Shown piece by piece: positions 25,841 to 35,956 of a DNA stretch of 64,000 nucleotides. Origin of the DNA: an uncultured Apibacter sp. GTDB taxonomy: Bacteria > Bacteroidota > Bacteroidia > Flavobacteriales > Weeksellaceae. The translations under genes and the position numbers were made by a program. The stretch lies in contig CALYQD010000012.1 of NCBI GenBank assembly GCA_945280365.1, positions 1 to 64,000 on the forward strand, in the 5' to 3' direction. The notes beneath the pieces were generated by a model, which ran no database searches, was not told the DNA's origin, and saw only the letters and a program-made list of their open reading frames with translations. Position 1 is the first letter of the stretch, and each line of letters opens with the position of its first letter.

Positions 25841-26923
25841 TTATTTGTTTTTTAAACCTGAATAAATGAGTAATTGATTTTTTACCACCACATTTTCCCC
25901 TTCGGAAAGCCCAGATAATATATAGGCCGTTTCTTCATTGTGACCTTGAAGCTGCACTTCTTTTACTTTGAAATTTTCTTTGGATTCTTCTACAATAACG
26001 TAGTATTTATCATCATCGAAAATAATAGCGCTTATTGGTATGGAAACTTTCATATTTTCGGTATTGTTTTTTAGCTTTATAGTCATGGACATTTCGGGCT
26101 TAAATTTTAAATCTGAATTTTCCATGATAATTCGAGCTTTCAATACTTTTTCTTCGGTATCGAAAACTTGGGATACGGATTGTATGGTTCCCTGAAACAC
26201 TTCTCCCGGATAAGACAAAGAGGTCATTTCTACCGGCATTCCTACTTTCACAAATTGTAAATTACTTGCATATACATTGGCGATTACCCATACTTTACTA
26301 AGGTCCGCAACTGTAAATATTGGCTCTGCGTCGGGGGAAATAGTGCTTCCTGAGGTAATATTTTTGCTGATTATATATCCGCTCATCGGAGAAAGGATTG
26401 AAGAAGCTCCACTACTGTTAGAGCCTATAACGGACATATCTGTGTGAACTCTTCCTAAGGCCGCTTCCGCTTGTTTTACTTTTCCTCTTGCTTCTACTAA
26501 TTCACTTTCTGACAACATATTGTCTTTATACATGGATTCAGCGCTTTTCAATTCTCTTCTTGCAACTTCCAACTCAGATTGCAAACTAGATTTTTCGGAA
26601 TGTAATGAGTTAACTTCCAAACTTTTGACATTTGCCAAAACTTGTCCGCGTTTTACCTGATCTCCCAATGAAAAATATGTTTTTGTTACTACTCCATTTA
26701 TCAGGGGTACATAGTTTACAATCTTATCCGGATCGTATTCTACTTTTCCTGTAAGCGTAAGTTCTTCTTCTTGTGGCTTTAATTCTGCTTTTATCGTCTT
26801 TACATGCTTTAAGAAAGACTGATTTATTGCCGGATTATCCTGAACTTTTGTGTCTTTATCTTTGACACCGGTGCAGGATAACGCAAGTGCCAGACTTGAA
26901 AGTAGGTAAATATTTTTTTTCAT
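25841..26923 (-). CDS. Periplasmic adaptor of the efflux pump (membrane fusion protein)
   Basis: A 360-aa lipoprotein-like adaptor (signal ending SLALALSC). It has the usual hairpin: a barrel/lipoyl half (GVVTKTYFSLGDQVKRGQVL), a coiled coil at about 100-150 (KSSLQSELEVARRELKSAES), the second lipoyl half (SPMSGYIISKNITSGSTISP) and beta domains after it. It joins pump and outer-membrane channel. It starts 5 nt after the channel gene stop and ends 6 nt before the pump start. Confidence 0.92.
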   Translation of the reverse strand: MKKNIYLLSSLALALSCTGVKDKDTKVQDNPAINQSFLKHVKTIKAELKPQEEELTLTGKVEYDPDKIVNYVPLINGVVTKTYFSLGDQVKRGQVLANVKSLEVNSLHSEKSSLQSELEVARRELKSAESMYKDNMLSESELVEARGKVKQAEAALGRVHTDMSVIGSNSSGASSILSPMSGYIISKNITSGSTISPDAEPIFTVADLSKVWVIANVYASNLQFVKVGMPVEMTSLSYPGEVFQGTIQSVSQVFDTEEKVLKARIIMENSDLKFKPEMSMTIKLKNNTENMKVSIPISAIIFDDDKYYVIVEESKENFKVKEVQLQGHNEETAYILSGLSEGENVVVKNQLLIYSGLKNK

Positions 26924-26928
26924 GGGAT

Positions 26929-28215
26929 TTATCTTATTTCTTTTCCAACGGTATATTGTAATTCTTCAAATTGTGTATATAGATTTTTGCGTGTATTTAG
27001 TAGGGTTTCTTTATTGGTTTTATATGCTTCAATGAAGTCTATAAATTCGAGCATACTTATATTTCTGCTCATTAGATTTCTGGTATAGGCATCAAGCATT
27101 GAGTCTAAATCATCGGAAATATTTTCTTTTTGAATATCTTTAAATAAATGATAGGTTGCGGAATAGTTATTATAGGCTTCCGAAATTTCTTGCTGTGCTG
27201 TATTTACTACTTGTTGGGCTTGATATTTACTTTGTTCTTTGTTTACCTGGGCTATTTTTATATTTCCTTGATTTCTGTTTAGAAAAGGAAGATCAAAGCT
27301 TACTCCGAACCCTATAAAATCTTTCCAGGGTGCGCTGATGCGGTCGTAGTTTACAGCAAAGGTAAGATCCGGTACTTTTTGTGATTTTTCGTATATGAGA
27401 TCTTTGTCAAAGTAATCGATCTGCAAATTAGCTATTTTTATATCGGGTCTGCTTTCTGATGCTTCTTCTAAAATTTTTGGTAATAATATATCATCCGGAT
27501 TTTTAACTTCATTGTTTTCCTCTATTATTTCAACTGTATTAACGGGTGGAATATTCAACAAACTTTTTATAATTTTCTGTTGTTCATTGAAATTGTTTTT
27601 TACATCATAGATTTCTCCATTTAGTTCGAGTTGTGATGACTGGAGGCGTATAAGGTCTTTTTTGGCTATATTCCCTTGAGCTACTTGATTTTTATAGGCA
27701 GCAACCAGCCTTGAAAGGGCCTCTTGCTGATGACTGAGTATTTTTTGATAAGACTGTAAATATAGGATCTCTTGGAGTGATTTTCTAACTTCTAGTTTTA
27801 AGCCTCGTAGGGTTTCTTCAAATTCCTGCACAGCTATTTCTTTTGAAACCTTTTCCCTATTTATCAATTTACCTCTTTTTCTTGCCGTTTTTACCAGTTG
27901 GCTGAGCTCCATGGTAAATTCTGTATTTTTAGCAAATTTTCCGAAAAGTGCCGGAATTTGCTCTTGTTCTCGCTGAGATTTAGTGCTCCATAAATTTACA
28001 TCGCCTAAGGAAAAGTTAGGATTATCCCATAATTTTGCCTGTACAATGGATGCCTCGGCTGCATCGATGTTCATTTTTTCGGCTAATAATTGTAAATTTT
28101 GCCTAAGAAACAAGGCTTCTGCCTGCGATTGGGTCAAACGTATAACTTCTGCTGTTTGTGCAAATGTTATGCTTGTTATGAAAATGCAGACGAATAATAA
28201 ACCGTATTTACGCAT
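26929..28215 (-). CDS. TolC-family outer-membrane channel of the efflux pump
   Basis: A 428-aa protein with a signal peptide (MRKYGLLFVCIFITSITFAQ) and two long alpha-helical hairpin repeats typical of outer-membrane efflux proteins (about 25-200 and 230-428). It is the first gene of the operon. On the minus strand TAATTTTG (28251-28244) upstream matches the Bacteroidota -7 box and may be the operon promoter. A decayed copy of this gene lies at 30190-31056. Confidence 0.9.
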   Translation of the reverse strand: MRKYGLLFVCIFITSITFAQTAEVIRLTQSQAEALFLRQNLQLLAEKMNIDAAEASIVQAKLWDNPNFSLGDVNLWSTKSQREQEQIPALFGKFAKNTEFTMELSQLVKTARKRGKLINREKVSKEIAVQEFEETLRGLKLEVRKSLQEILYLQSYQKILSHQQEALSRLVAAYKNQVAQGNIAKKDLIRLQSSQLELNGEIYDVKNNFNEQQKIIKSLLNIPPVNTVEIIEENNEVKNPDDILLPKILEEASESRPDIKIANLQIDYFDKDLIYEKSQKVPDLTFAVNYDRISAPWKDFIGFGVSFDLPFLNRNQGNIKIAQVNKEQSKYQAQQVVNTAQQEISEAYNNYSATYHLFKDIQKENISDDLDSMLDAYTRNLMSRNISMLEFIDFIEAYKTNKETLLNTRKNLYTQFEELQYTVGKEIR

Positions 28216-28824
28216 TATAAGAGTGTTATTTTTGTCTTCAAAACAAAATTATTTCTTATATATTAAAGGACGATTTGACCCAGGTTATATTTACGTTAAT
28301 ACAAGATTAGAAATAGATTAGAAAAAAAATGAATTTATAAATTAAGTACTCCGAATTATCTTAGATTTTAAATATTCAATGTTGTACTTTATAAAAAAAC
28401 AATAATTATAAATTGTAATTAAATTTCAAAAAAATTGACTCTCTACCTTAATTCTATAATGATTTTTAATTATTTTTTTTATACAAGAGCCTATAAGTTT
28501 TTTTAATTTATCTATAAAATAGATAAGTCTCATTCATAAAGAATTTACTAAAATTCTTCATTTAAATCTTAAATATATTGTTTTAATAAAATAAAAAAAA
28601 TTTAACATTTATAAAAAAAAATCACATAATTTATAAATATATTAATTTATTTTCAAAATAAATAATTAAATTTGAAATAATTATTATTATAATTCAATTA
28701 ACACTAATATTATTATATGCATAATTTTATTTAAACACTTAAAAACTAAAATAAAAACCTTAAAATTATTTATATCCTTAAAACACTTTTACATTAATAA
28801 TCTTTTAATAAATAATCTCAATGT
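28216..28824. other. Divergent AT-rich intergenic region
   Basis: This 609-nt region between the efflux operon and the first secreted-protein gene has no convincing ORF. The left 50 nt carry the likely efflux promoter. It is repeated, with drift, at about 31060-31658, and its right half again before the third secreted-protein gene (about 33330-33608), so it probably carries the conserved upstream region of that family. Confidence 0.6.
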
Positions 28825-30123
28825 ATGAAAACTAAATTTATTTTTTTAGGAATGCTATTAATTCCTTTATCCGTATATAGCCAAGTTGGCGTAAATACAG
28901 ATAACCCCAAAGCTATCTTCCATGTAGATGGAGCCAAGGATAATCCGAAAGTGGGTGACCCTACTCCTGCTCAGCAAACCAATGATTTTGTAATTACTAA
29001 TAATGGAAGTGTAGGTATAGGAACCAATACCCCAGATTCTTCTTCAATTTTTGAAATAAATGTTGACAATTTAAAATCCGGAAGTAAAAAAGGTTTGTTA
29101 GGCCCTCGTGTTTCCTTAACATCATTTACTGATAGCACAACTATTCCTAAACCGGCTAAGGGCTTATTAGTTTATAATTTGGGAGATAATCCTAACTTCC
29201 CATATAATGGATATATATATTGGCAAGGTTCTCAGTGGAAATCATTAGAAGGACGTACCCTTTCTCCAGCATCTATAGATAAGTTTATTTGTAACTCTGT
29301 TACTTTAAATCCTAAATTATACAAATCGGGAACAGCTTTTACAGGGACTATGACAGTGCCTTATACAGGAGGGAACGGAGGCATCTATAACGCCCAGACT
29401 CTTGGTCCAGTTAACGGTTTAACAGCTACTCTCGAGAGTGGGCAATTAAATATTGGGAGTGGTGTTTTACGTTATTTAATCAAAGGAACACCAACGGTTA
29501 CGAGTCCAGTTGTTACCAACTTTAAAATATCAATGGGTAACCAAGGATGTGATGCAAATATTGGATCAGGAGAAGGTCTCGCTATAGGTGAAAAAATTTA
29601 TTATTCTACTAATAGATTAAAAGCATCAATTGGAGAATCTGGTGGAAGCGCTAATAATTACAATCCTATATATTTTTTAAGTTATTATGATAATAAATTG
29701 CCTGTTATAGGAAATAAATTAAGAGTGGATGCATATCTATTTAGCCCTGCAAATGTAAGTGCAGGTAATACTACTTACAATCCTAGACTAGTAAATATAA
29801 CAGATAAACCAGTAAAATTTTGGTTTGCAGCTCGAGCAAGTGCTACTTTTAAATCTGCTGGAAATTTAGTCTTGGCGCCAAAGGCTTGGGCTAATCTTGA
29901 TGACGGTATATGGGCTAACCTTGGAAGAAACATGTACACACAGAATGGAGGTGTAATTAATTTTTCACCGGACTTCACAGATACTGAAGGGCTGACAGTA
30001 GACGTTGAATTGGATGAAAAATGGTATCGAATATCTTATTTTGCATTTGTAGACAATAATAATACCGACACATTGGATGATGACTTTTGGAGGATTAATA
30101 TATATGTTGAAAGACTACAATAG
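28825..30123 (+). CDS. Secreted mosaic surface protein, paralogue 1
   Basis: A 432-aa protein with a signal peptide (MKTKFIFLGMLLIPLSVYSQ). The N-terminal 120 residues (VGVNTDNPKAIFHVDGA, GSVGIGTNTP, GLLGPRVSLTSFTD) belong to a module common in secreted Flavobacteria proteins. The C-terminal 280 residues are beta-rich (MTVPYTGGNGG, AQTLGPVNGLTATL, KWYRISYF). No T9SS sorting domain was seen. The first 355 or so bases are identical to paralogue 3, while the rest is diverged. Function unknown; surface display or adhesion is a guess from composition. Confidence 0.8.
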   Translation: MKTKFIFLGMLLIPLSVYSQVGVNTDNPKAIFHVDGAKDNPKVGDPTPAQQTNDFVITNNGSVGIGTNTPDSSSIFEINVDNLKSGSKKGLLGPRVSLTSFTDSTTIPKPAKGLLVYNLGDNPNFPYNGYIYWQGSQWKSLEGRTLSPASIDKFICNSVTLNPKLYKSGTAFTGTMTVPYTGGNGGIYNAQTLGPVNGLTATLESGQLNIGSGVLRYLIKGTPTVTSPVVTNFKISMGNQGCDANIGSGEGLAIGEKIYYSTNRLKASIGESGGSANNYNPIYFLSYYDNKLPVIGNKLRVDAYLFSPANVSAGNTTYNPRLVNITDKPVKFWFAARASATFKSAGNLVLAPKAWANLDDGIWANLGRNMYTQNGGVINFSPDFTDTEGLTVDVELDEKWYRISYFAFVDNNNTDTLDDDFWRINIYVERLQ

Positions 30124-30189
30124 TTAATAATCATTATTGTGAACAGAGGAATTTATATTTTCTTGATTTTCGTAAAAAAAGATCAATAA

Positions 30190-31056
30190 AACTTACTCCA
30201 AATCCCATAAGATTTTCTTATAGAACTTTAAATTTGTTTAAAACTTACGGAAATCTAAGACCCGATAATTTTTGTGATTTTTTGGTAAATATAGTTTTTA
30301 TAAAAATTATCGATTTGCCAATTAGTAATATTAATATCGGGTCTTCTTTCTAAAGCCTTTTTCAAAATTTTTAGTAATAGTATATTTCTAATTTCATTAG
30401 TCTCTTCCATCATTTCAACTCTACTTACAGCTGGAATTTTTAATAAAATTTTTATACCATTCTTATTATTTATTAATTTTTTTACTTCATATTTTTTTCA
30501 TTTAGTTCAATTTGCAATCACCTAATTGCATATAAGGCTTTTTTCAGCTATATTTTTATGAGCTAAAACCAGCTTTGAAATTCTTTTATACTGATAATTG
30601 TGTATTTTTTAATAAGACCGGATATATAATTTCTTGCAATGATCTTTTGCTTCGTAAGATTTCTTCAAATTCCTGTATCGTTATTTCTTTAAAAAATTTA
30701 TTTTCTATCTATTACCTATTTTTCTTGTCTTTTTACCGATTGACTGAGCTCCATGGTAAACTCTGTGTTTTTAGCACATTTTCAAAAGAGTACCCGAATT
30801 TACTTTTGTCCTCTCTAGGGTTGTGTACTCCATATATTTCCATGGCCCAGGAAAAGATGGAATTATTCCATAATTAGGCTTACACAAATGATGCTCCGGC
30901 TACATCGATATTCATTTTTTCGGCTAATAATTGTAAATTTCATCTAAGAAACGAAGGTTATACTTTCAATTGAGATAAACATACAACTTCTGCTATTTGT
31001 GCAAACGTTATGTTTATTATGAAAATAAAAACGAATAATAAACCGTATTTACGTAT
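30190..31056 (-). pseudogene. Decayed copy of the efflux outer-membrane channel gene
   Basis: On the minus strand this region can be aligned by eye with about 27300-28215, for example the stretches giving CAAATGATGCTCCGGC and GACTGAGCTCCATGG. It carries many stops, indels and a lost start (ATG to ATA at 31056). The -7 box upstream is mutated too. It arose with the tandem duplication that made the secreted-protein paralogues. Confidence 0.8.
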
Positions 31057-31059
31057 TAA

Positions 31060-31658
31060 AAGAGTGGTATTTTTATCTTAAAACGAAATTATTGCTTATA
31101 TATTAAAGGACGATTTGAGCTAGGTTATATTTATATTAGTTAATGCAAAAATAGAAATAGATTATAAGAAAACTGAATTTACAAATTAAGTACTTCAAAT
31201 TATCTTAGCTTTTAAATATTCATTATTACACTTTATAAAAAATATAATTATAAATTGTAATTTAAATTTCAAAAGAAATGACTTTCTCACTTAATCTTAT
31301 AATGCTTTAAAATTATAAGTGTAAATAAACCCTTTCTTTTTCAATTAATTTATAGAAAATTGGTGAGTCACATTCGTAAAGGATTTACTAGAATTCTCTA
31401 TCAAAATACCAAATATAAACAACTCAATAAAATAAAAAAAATGAACATTTATTGAAAAAAAATTACATAATCAATAAATATATTACCTTATTTTTAAAAA
31501 TAAATAGTTAAATTTGTATTAAATACTATTAAAACAATTTTAACACTAAAATATGTAAAATTTAATCTTAACACTTAAAAACTATTTAAAACCTTAATAT
31601 TATTTATCTCGTTGAAAATTTCAACACTAGACAATCTTTTAATAAATAAGTTCAATGT
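31060..31658. repeat. Duplicated upstream region of paralogue 2
   Basis: It resembles 28220-28824 throughout (shared stretches such as TATATTAAAGGACGATTTGA and AATTATCTTAG), diverged by many substitutions. No ORF. It shows that the duplication unit included the channel gene, the intergenic region and the secreted-protein gene. Confidence 0.7.
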
Positions 31659-32945
31659 ATGAAAGCTAAATTTATTTTTTTAGGAATGCTATTAATTCCT
31701 TTATCCGTATATAGCCAAGTTGGCGTAAATACAGATAACCCCAAAGCTATCTTCCATGTAGATGGAGCTAAGGATAATCCAAATGCAACTGACCCCACTC
31801 CTGCCCAACAAGCTAATGATTTTGTTATTACTAGCAGTGGAAGTGTAGGTATAGGAACCAATACCCCCGATCCTTCTTCAATGTTTGAAATAAATGTTGA
31901 CAATTTAAATTCCGATAATAAAAAAGGGTTTTTAGGCCCTCGTGTTTCCTTAACGTCATTTACTGATGACAAAACTGTTCCTAACCCGACCAAGGGTTTA
32001 TTGGTCTATAATACCGGAGAAAATACTAACTTCCCTTATAGCGGATATGCTGTATGGGTAGGAGATCAATGGGAAACGTTAGATGCTCGCCCGCTTATTC
32101 CCGGTAAGGTAGAAGATATTTCTTGTAATTCCGTTTATATTACCCCAAGTACATTTACACCAGGTACTGCTTATGAGGGTATAATGACAGTACCTTATAC
32201 GCGAGGAAACCAAGGTGTATATGGAGCTCAAAAAATTGGACCATTTAATGGGTTTACGGCAACTCTTAAACCAGGACATTTCGAAAAAGGAGATGGTGAA
32301 GTATATTATTCTTTTAAGGGTACGGCAATAACACAATCCGCTACTTATGTTACTTTTAAATTAGGTGGTGTTAATTGTAGTACAACTGTCGGTTCAGGAA
32401 GTGATGTAGGTGTTGGTCAGTATAAATCTTACGTTACCAAAAATATAAACCCAAGTATAGTGGCAGTTAAGGACTCTGCCAAAGGTTATAACGTAAGTAA
32501 TTATTTAAGTAACTTTGATAAAACTTTACCCATTTTAGATGGTAAATTAAGAGTGGATATATATATGACGGACAATGCAAATAATGAGTCTAGAACAATT
32601 ACTTTTAATCCTCGTGTTATAAATATTACACTAAACCCAGTTAAAATTTGGTACTCCTCTACAGCTTCTAATACAAATCTTTCAGGCGCAAATGTAATAT
32701 TAGCACCCGGCGGCTTTGCATCATTTAGTGAAGGCTTATATGCAAATAAAGGATCTAATCAACCGTCTCCCATATATAACTTCGATGGTGTAGTTGGTGA
32801 TCAAGAAAATATAATGGTAGATCTTGTTATCAATGAAAAATGGTATAAGCTTACTTTTTTTTCGGTAGTTGACTATAAAGACACGCCTTATGATGATTCC
32901 GATAATACCAGGAAATTTTATATCACAATTCACAGAGTATATTAA
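31659..32945 (+). CDS. Secreted mosaic surface protein, paralogue 2
   Basis: 428 aa, signal peptide MKAKFIFLGMLLIPLSVYSQ. The first 40 codons are almost identical to the other paralogues; after that it differs at many positions (NATDPTPAQQ, MFEINVDNLNSDNKKG). The C-terminal beta-rich part keeps the family landmarks (MTVPYTRGNQG, AQKIGPFNGFTATL, KWYKLTFF). It is followed by a hairpin terminator and a decayed ecotin. Function unknown. Confidence 0.8.
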   Translation: MKAKFIFLGMLLIPLSVYSQVGVNTDNPKAIFHVDGAKDNPNATDPTPAQQANDFVITSSGSVGIGTNTPDPSSMFEINVDNLNSDNKKGFLGPRVSLTSFTDDKTVPNPTKGLLVYNTGENTNFPYSGYAVWVGDQWETLDARPLIPGKVEDISCNSVYITPSTFTPGTAYEGIMTVPYTRGNQGVYGAQKIGPFNGFTATLKPGHFEKGDGEVYYSFKGTAITQSATYVTFKLGGVNCSTTVGSGSDVGVGQYKSYVTKNINPSIVAVKDSAKGYNVSNYLSNFDKTLPILDGKLRVDIYMTDNANNESRTITFNPRVINITLNPVKIWYSSTASNTNLSGANVILAPGGFASFSEGLYANKGSNQPSPIYNFDGVVGDQENIMVDLVINEKWYKLTFFSVVDYKDTPYDDSDNTRKFYITIHRVY

Positions 32946-33034
32946 TAAACTATAACAATAGGCATAGATTTACATTTGATTGTCTGATCAATCAAGTTGT
33001 AAGGTTTTAGTATAGTGTAGTATAATTTTAAAGC

Positions 33035-33078
33035 AAAAAGGATTCTTTTTTAAATTAACTAAAAAGGAATCCTTTTTT
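33035..33078. terminator. Bidirectional terminator after paralogue 2
   Basis: AAAAAGGATTCTTTTTT and AAAAAGGAATCCTTTTTT form a long stem with A and T runs on both sides, so it can work in either direction. A near copy lies at 35007-35053. Confidence 0.7.
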
Positions 33079-33111
33079 ATATTAATTAGTGTATGGAAAG
33101 CAATTTCTCCT

Positions 33112-33215
33112 TTACATACTTCCTAAATTCTTAATTTAATAACATATTCTTCAGGCTTATAAATATTTATACCTAAGCAATTTAAAATTAAAGTTTGAAT
33201 TTGCCTATTGTATAT
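33112..33215 (-). pseudogene. Remnant of an ecotin gene
   Basis: On the minus strand the frame reads INIYKPEEYVIKLRI, stop, E, which matches IVIYAPKGYTIKYRIWE near the C-terminus of the ecotin at 35061-35570, with the Trp codon turned into TAG. Only this end can be recognised. It sits after a terminator and paralogue 2 just as the intact ecotin sits after paralogue 3. Confidence 0.65.
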
Positions 33216-33608
33216 TCATTTTTTAACTTATCTTATAATAATTTTAAATGATTTCTTTACTTTATTAGAAATTATAACCTTTCTTTTTTTATTTCCTCTT
33301 TAAAATACGAAAGCCATATCTGTAAAGGATTTATTAAATATTTCTTGGTATAACTCAAAAAAATAATATAATAAAAAAAAAAAAAATTAATATTTTATTA
33401 AAAATAAACAGCATAATAAAGTGGATATATTATTTTATTTTAAAAATAAATAATTAAATTTGAGTCAAATATTATTATAATGCAATTAACACTAAAAATA
33501 TGTAATATTTTATCGAAACACTTAAAAACTAAAATAAAAACCTTAAAATAATTTATCTCGTTGACAAATTTTAACATTAAACAACCTTTTAATAAATAAC
33601 TTCAATGT

Positions 33609-34916
33609 ATGAAAACTAAATTTATTTTTTTAGGAATGCTATTAATTCCTTTATCCGTATATAGCCAAGTTGGCGTAAATACAGATAACCCCAAAGCTAT
33701 CTTCCATGTAGATGGAGCCAAGGATAATCCGAAAGTGGGTGACCCTACTCCTGCTCAGCAAACCAATGATTTTGTAATTACTAATAATGGAAGTGTAGGT
33801 ATAGGAACCAATACCCCAGATTCTTCTTCAATTTTTGAAATAAATGTTGACAATTTAAAATCCGGAAGTAAAAAAGGTTTGTTAGGCCCTCGTGTTTCCT
33901 TAACATCATTTACTGATAGCACAACTATTCCTAAACCGGCTAAGGGCTTATTAGTTTATAATGATGGAGCAAATGATAGCTTTCCTTATACTGGTTATAC
34001 AGTTTGGATAGGAAATCAATGGGTTACATTAGATTCACGTCCACTGATTTCAGCAAGTGTAGAAAGTATTACGTGTAATTCCGTGTTGATTAATCCGAGA
34101 ACATATACTTTAAATGTTCCTTATAACGGTATTATGACAGTACCTTATACAGGAGGAAACCAAGGTATATACGGAGCACAAAAAATAGGCCCGATAAATG
34201 GCTTAACAGCCACTCTTGATCCAGGACATTTGAATAAAGGAAGTGGTGTTATACAGTATAATATTACAGGTACGCCAACAAGTTCCAGTCCTAATACCAC
34301 CACTTTTGAAATTAAAATTGGTGGACAAAATTGTAGTGCAAAAGTGGGTATGGGAGACGATTTAGCGGTGGGTGAAAAAATAGCTTATATTAGCCCAAAT
34401 ATTGATCCAAGTATAGGAGATCCTACTGGTTATTGGGGAAGTCATAACAATTTGCCAGACTATTTTTTAAGTAAATATATTAATAATTTACCAGTCCTTG
34501 ATGGAAAGATAAGGCTGGATATATATTTATTAGACAATGCTAATAGAGCTTCTGGTACTGTTACTTATAATCCTCGGCTAGTAAATATATCATCATCTCC
34601 TGTCAAAGTTTGGTATTCGACTTTAGCCAGTGCAACCATTACTTCAGGTTCAAATATAGTAATAGCTCCAAATAATTATGCAGATTTAGATGATGGTGTG
34701 TATGGAAATGTCGGAAAAAATCAATCCTTATCGGCACCACCAACAGCAGGTATTGTAGGTACTAGCAACGATTTGGAAGTAATTATGGTACAACTAGTCG
34801 TTGATAAAAAATGGTATAGAATTTTTTATTTTGTAATAGTTGACAACAATGATACACCAGATAATGTTTCCGATAATACTAGGCATTTTTATATTCAAAT
34901 AGAAAGGATATTCTAA
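33609..34916 (+). CDS. Secreted mosaic surface protein, paralogue 3
   Basis: 435 aa, signal peptide MKTKFIFLGMLLIPLSVYSQ. The first 118 or so codons are identical at nucleotide level to paralogue 1, then the sequence switches and becomes closer to paralogue 2 in places (YTGYTVWIGNQW against YSGYAVWVGDQW). This mosaic suggests gene conversion among the three. It ends in a beta-rich region (MTVPYTGGNQG, KWYRIFYFVIVDNNDTP). Convergent with ecotin across a shared terminator. Function unknown. Confidence 0.8.
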   Translation: MKTKFIFLGMLLIPLSVYSQVGVNTDNPKAIFHVDGAKDNPKVGDPTPAQQTNDFVITNNGSVGIGTNTPDSSSIFEINVDNLKSGSKKGLLGPRVSLTSFTDSTTIPKPAKGLLVYNDGANDSFPYTGYTVWIGNQWVTLDSRPLISASVESITCNSVLINPRTYTLNVPYNGIMTVPYTGGNQGIYGAQKIGPINGLTATLDPGHLNKGSGVIQYNITGTPTSSSPNTTTFEIKIGGQNCSAKVGMGDDLAVGEKIAYISPNIDPSIGDPTGYWGSHNNLPDYFLSKYINNLPVLDGKIRLDIYLLDNANRASGTVTYNPRLVNISSSPVKVWYSTLASATITSGSNIVIAPNNYADLDDGVYGNVGKNQSLSAPPTAGIVGTSNDLEVIMVQLVVDKKWYRIFYFVIVDNNDTPDNVSDNTRHFYIQIERIF

Positions 34917-35006
34917 CCCCATGTAATAAAACTGTATGTAGTTACATTTAATTTTATAATCTATAAATTGCTGGTTTTATCTTAAATTATAATATTTTTT
35001 TCAAAG

Positions 35007-35053
35007 TAAAAAAGGATTCTTTTTTGAATTAACTAAAAAGAAATCCTTTTTTT
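35007..35053. terminator. Bidirectional terminator between paralogue 3 and ecotin
   Basis: AAAAAAGGATTCTTTTTT and AAAAAGAAATCCTTTTTTT pair across about 10 nt, with T runs on both strands. It serves two convergent genes and is homologous to 33035-33078. Confidence 0.75.
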
Positions 35054-35060
35054 ATCTTAA

Positions 35061-35570
35061 TTATTTTTCTGAGGCATTTTTTTCCTTACTTGCTTCCCAA
35101 ATTCTATATTTAATGGTATACCCTTTAGGTGCATAAATAACGATTGGTAATTTACTATTGTAGCTGACATTTGTAGATTGTGAAGAAACAAATTTTTCAA
35201 CATCATTTGAATTTGGACATGCCATACGTGTTGAAAGGGTTTCTCCATCTGAAGAAAATTCAAAATAGGTATATCCCCATCCTTCTAATTCTTTTTCCTC
35301 TGTTTTTCCCATTAAAGTATGTTTGTTACAATCTACTTTCATTACTTTTCCCGGGATAATTTCTACTTTATATAAATTTTCATTTGTTTTTTTATCTAAA
35401 AGAATTACATGTCTGACCATACCAGTACTTGCCTCCGGAAAATTTGCTAATTCTTTTCCGGGATCATTTTCCTTCTCTTTAGGGGATGAATCTAAAGGAA
35501 ATTTTGTAAATGAAACTAAAATACTTCCTAACAAAATTCCTGTTAAAATTTTTCTTACTGTTTTCATCAT
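35061..35570 (-). CDS. eco: Ecotin, serine protease inhibitor
   Basis: A periplasmic dimeric inhibitor of trypsin-fold proteases. The 169-aa protein has an N-terminal signal or anchor (ILTGILLGSILVSF), then the ecotin core: VEIIPGKVMKVDCNKHTLMG, EGWGYTYFEF, the reactive loop LSTRMACPN, and YNSKLPIVIYAPKGYTIKYR. The two Cys of VDCN and MACP match the disulfide of E. coli ecotin. The P1 residue, Met84 in E. coli (STMMAC), is Arg here (STRMAC), predicting preference for trypsin-like targets. In a host-associated bacterium it would protect against host gut or immune proteases. Confidence 0.93.
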   Translation of the reverse strand: MMKTVRKILTGILLGSILVSFTKFPLDSSPKEKENDPGKELANFPEASTGMVRHVILLDKKTNENLYKVEIIPGKVMKVDCNKHTLMGKTEEKELEGWGYTYFEFSSDGETLSTRMACPNSNDVEKFVSSQSTNVSYNSKLPIVIYAPKGYTIKYRIWEASKEKNASEK

Positions 35571-35956
35571 TTTAATTTTTAAATTAATATTTTTTTATCA
35601 TAAAGCACTTCTCTATAATTTTTCTTAACTAATTATTAAATTTAATTCAGTATACATTCGTTTCATTGAACTTTATCGAATATCCTAACCTAATTTCTCA
35701 TAGTGCCCATATTTATAAGTAAAATGGCTTCAAATATATATGTTTTTATTAATTGATTCCAAGTGTTTTTTTTATTTATTAAGCGCTATTTTTTTTTGAT
35801 TTTTTGTTCACAAATTTGCTTCTATTTGCTTATCTTAATTAGACAAGGTATTGCTTGGAAAGATTAATTATTTTATCGAAAAATTTATTCATTTCATAGT
35901 TTATTTTTATTTTTACCACATATAGTGAAATAAGCCTATTGCCATAATCAAATATT
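35571..35956. other. Intergenic region between ecotin and a membrane protein gene
   Basis: This 386-nt AT-rich divergent region should hold both promoters. No ORF, repeat or clear box was recognised. Confidence 0.5.

Noticed and set aside
30575..30877. A 100-codon + strand frame between secreted proteins 1 and 2
   Set aside because: The region is a decayed efflux-channel gene on the minus strand; the frame is antisense to it.
33090..33110. GGAAAGCAATTTC as a possible tracrRNA anti-repeat
   Set aside because: Only about 10 bases fit the CRISPR repeat and no promoter-hairpin arrangement surrounds it; chance match.
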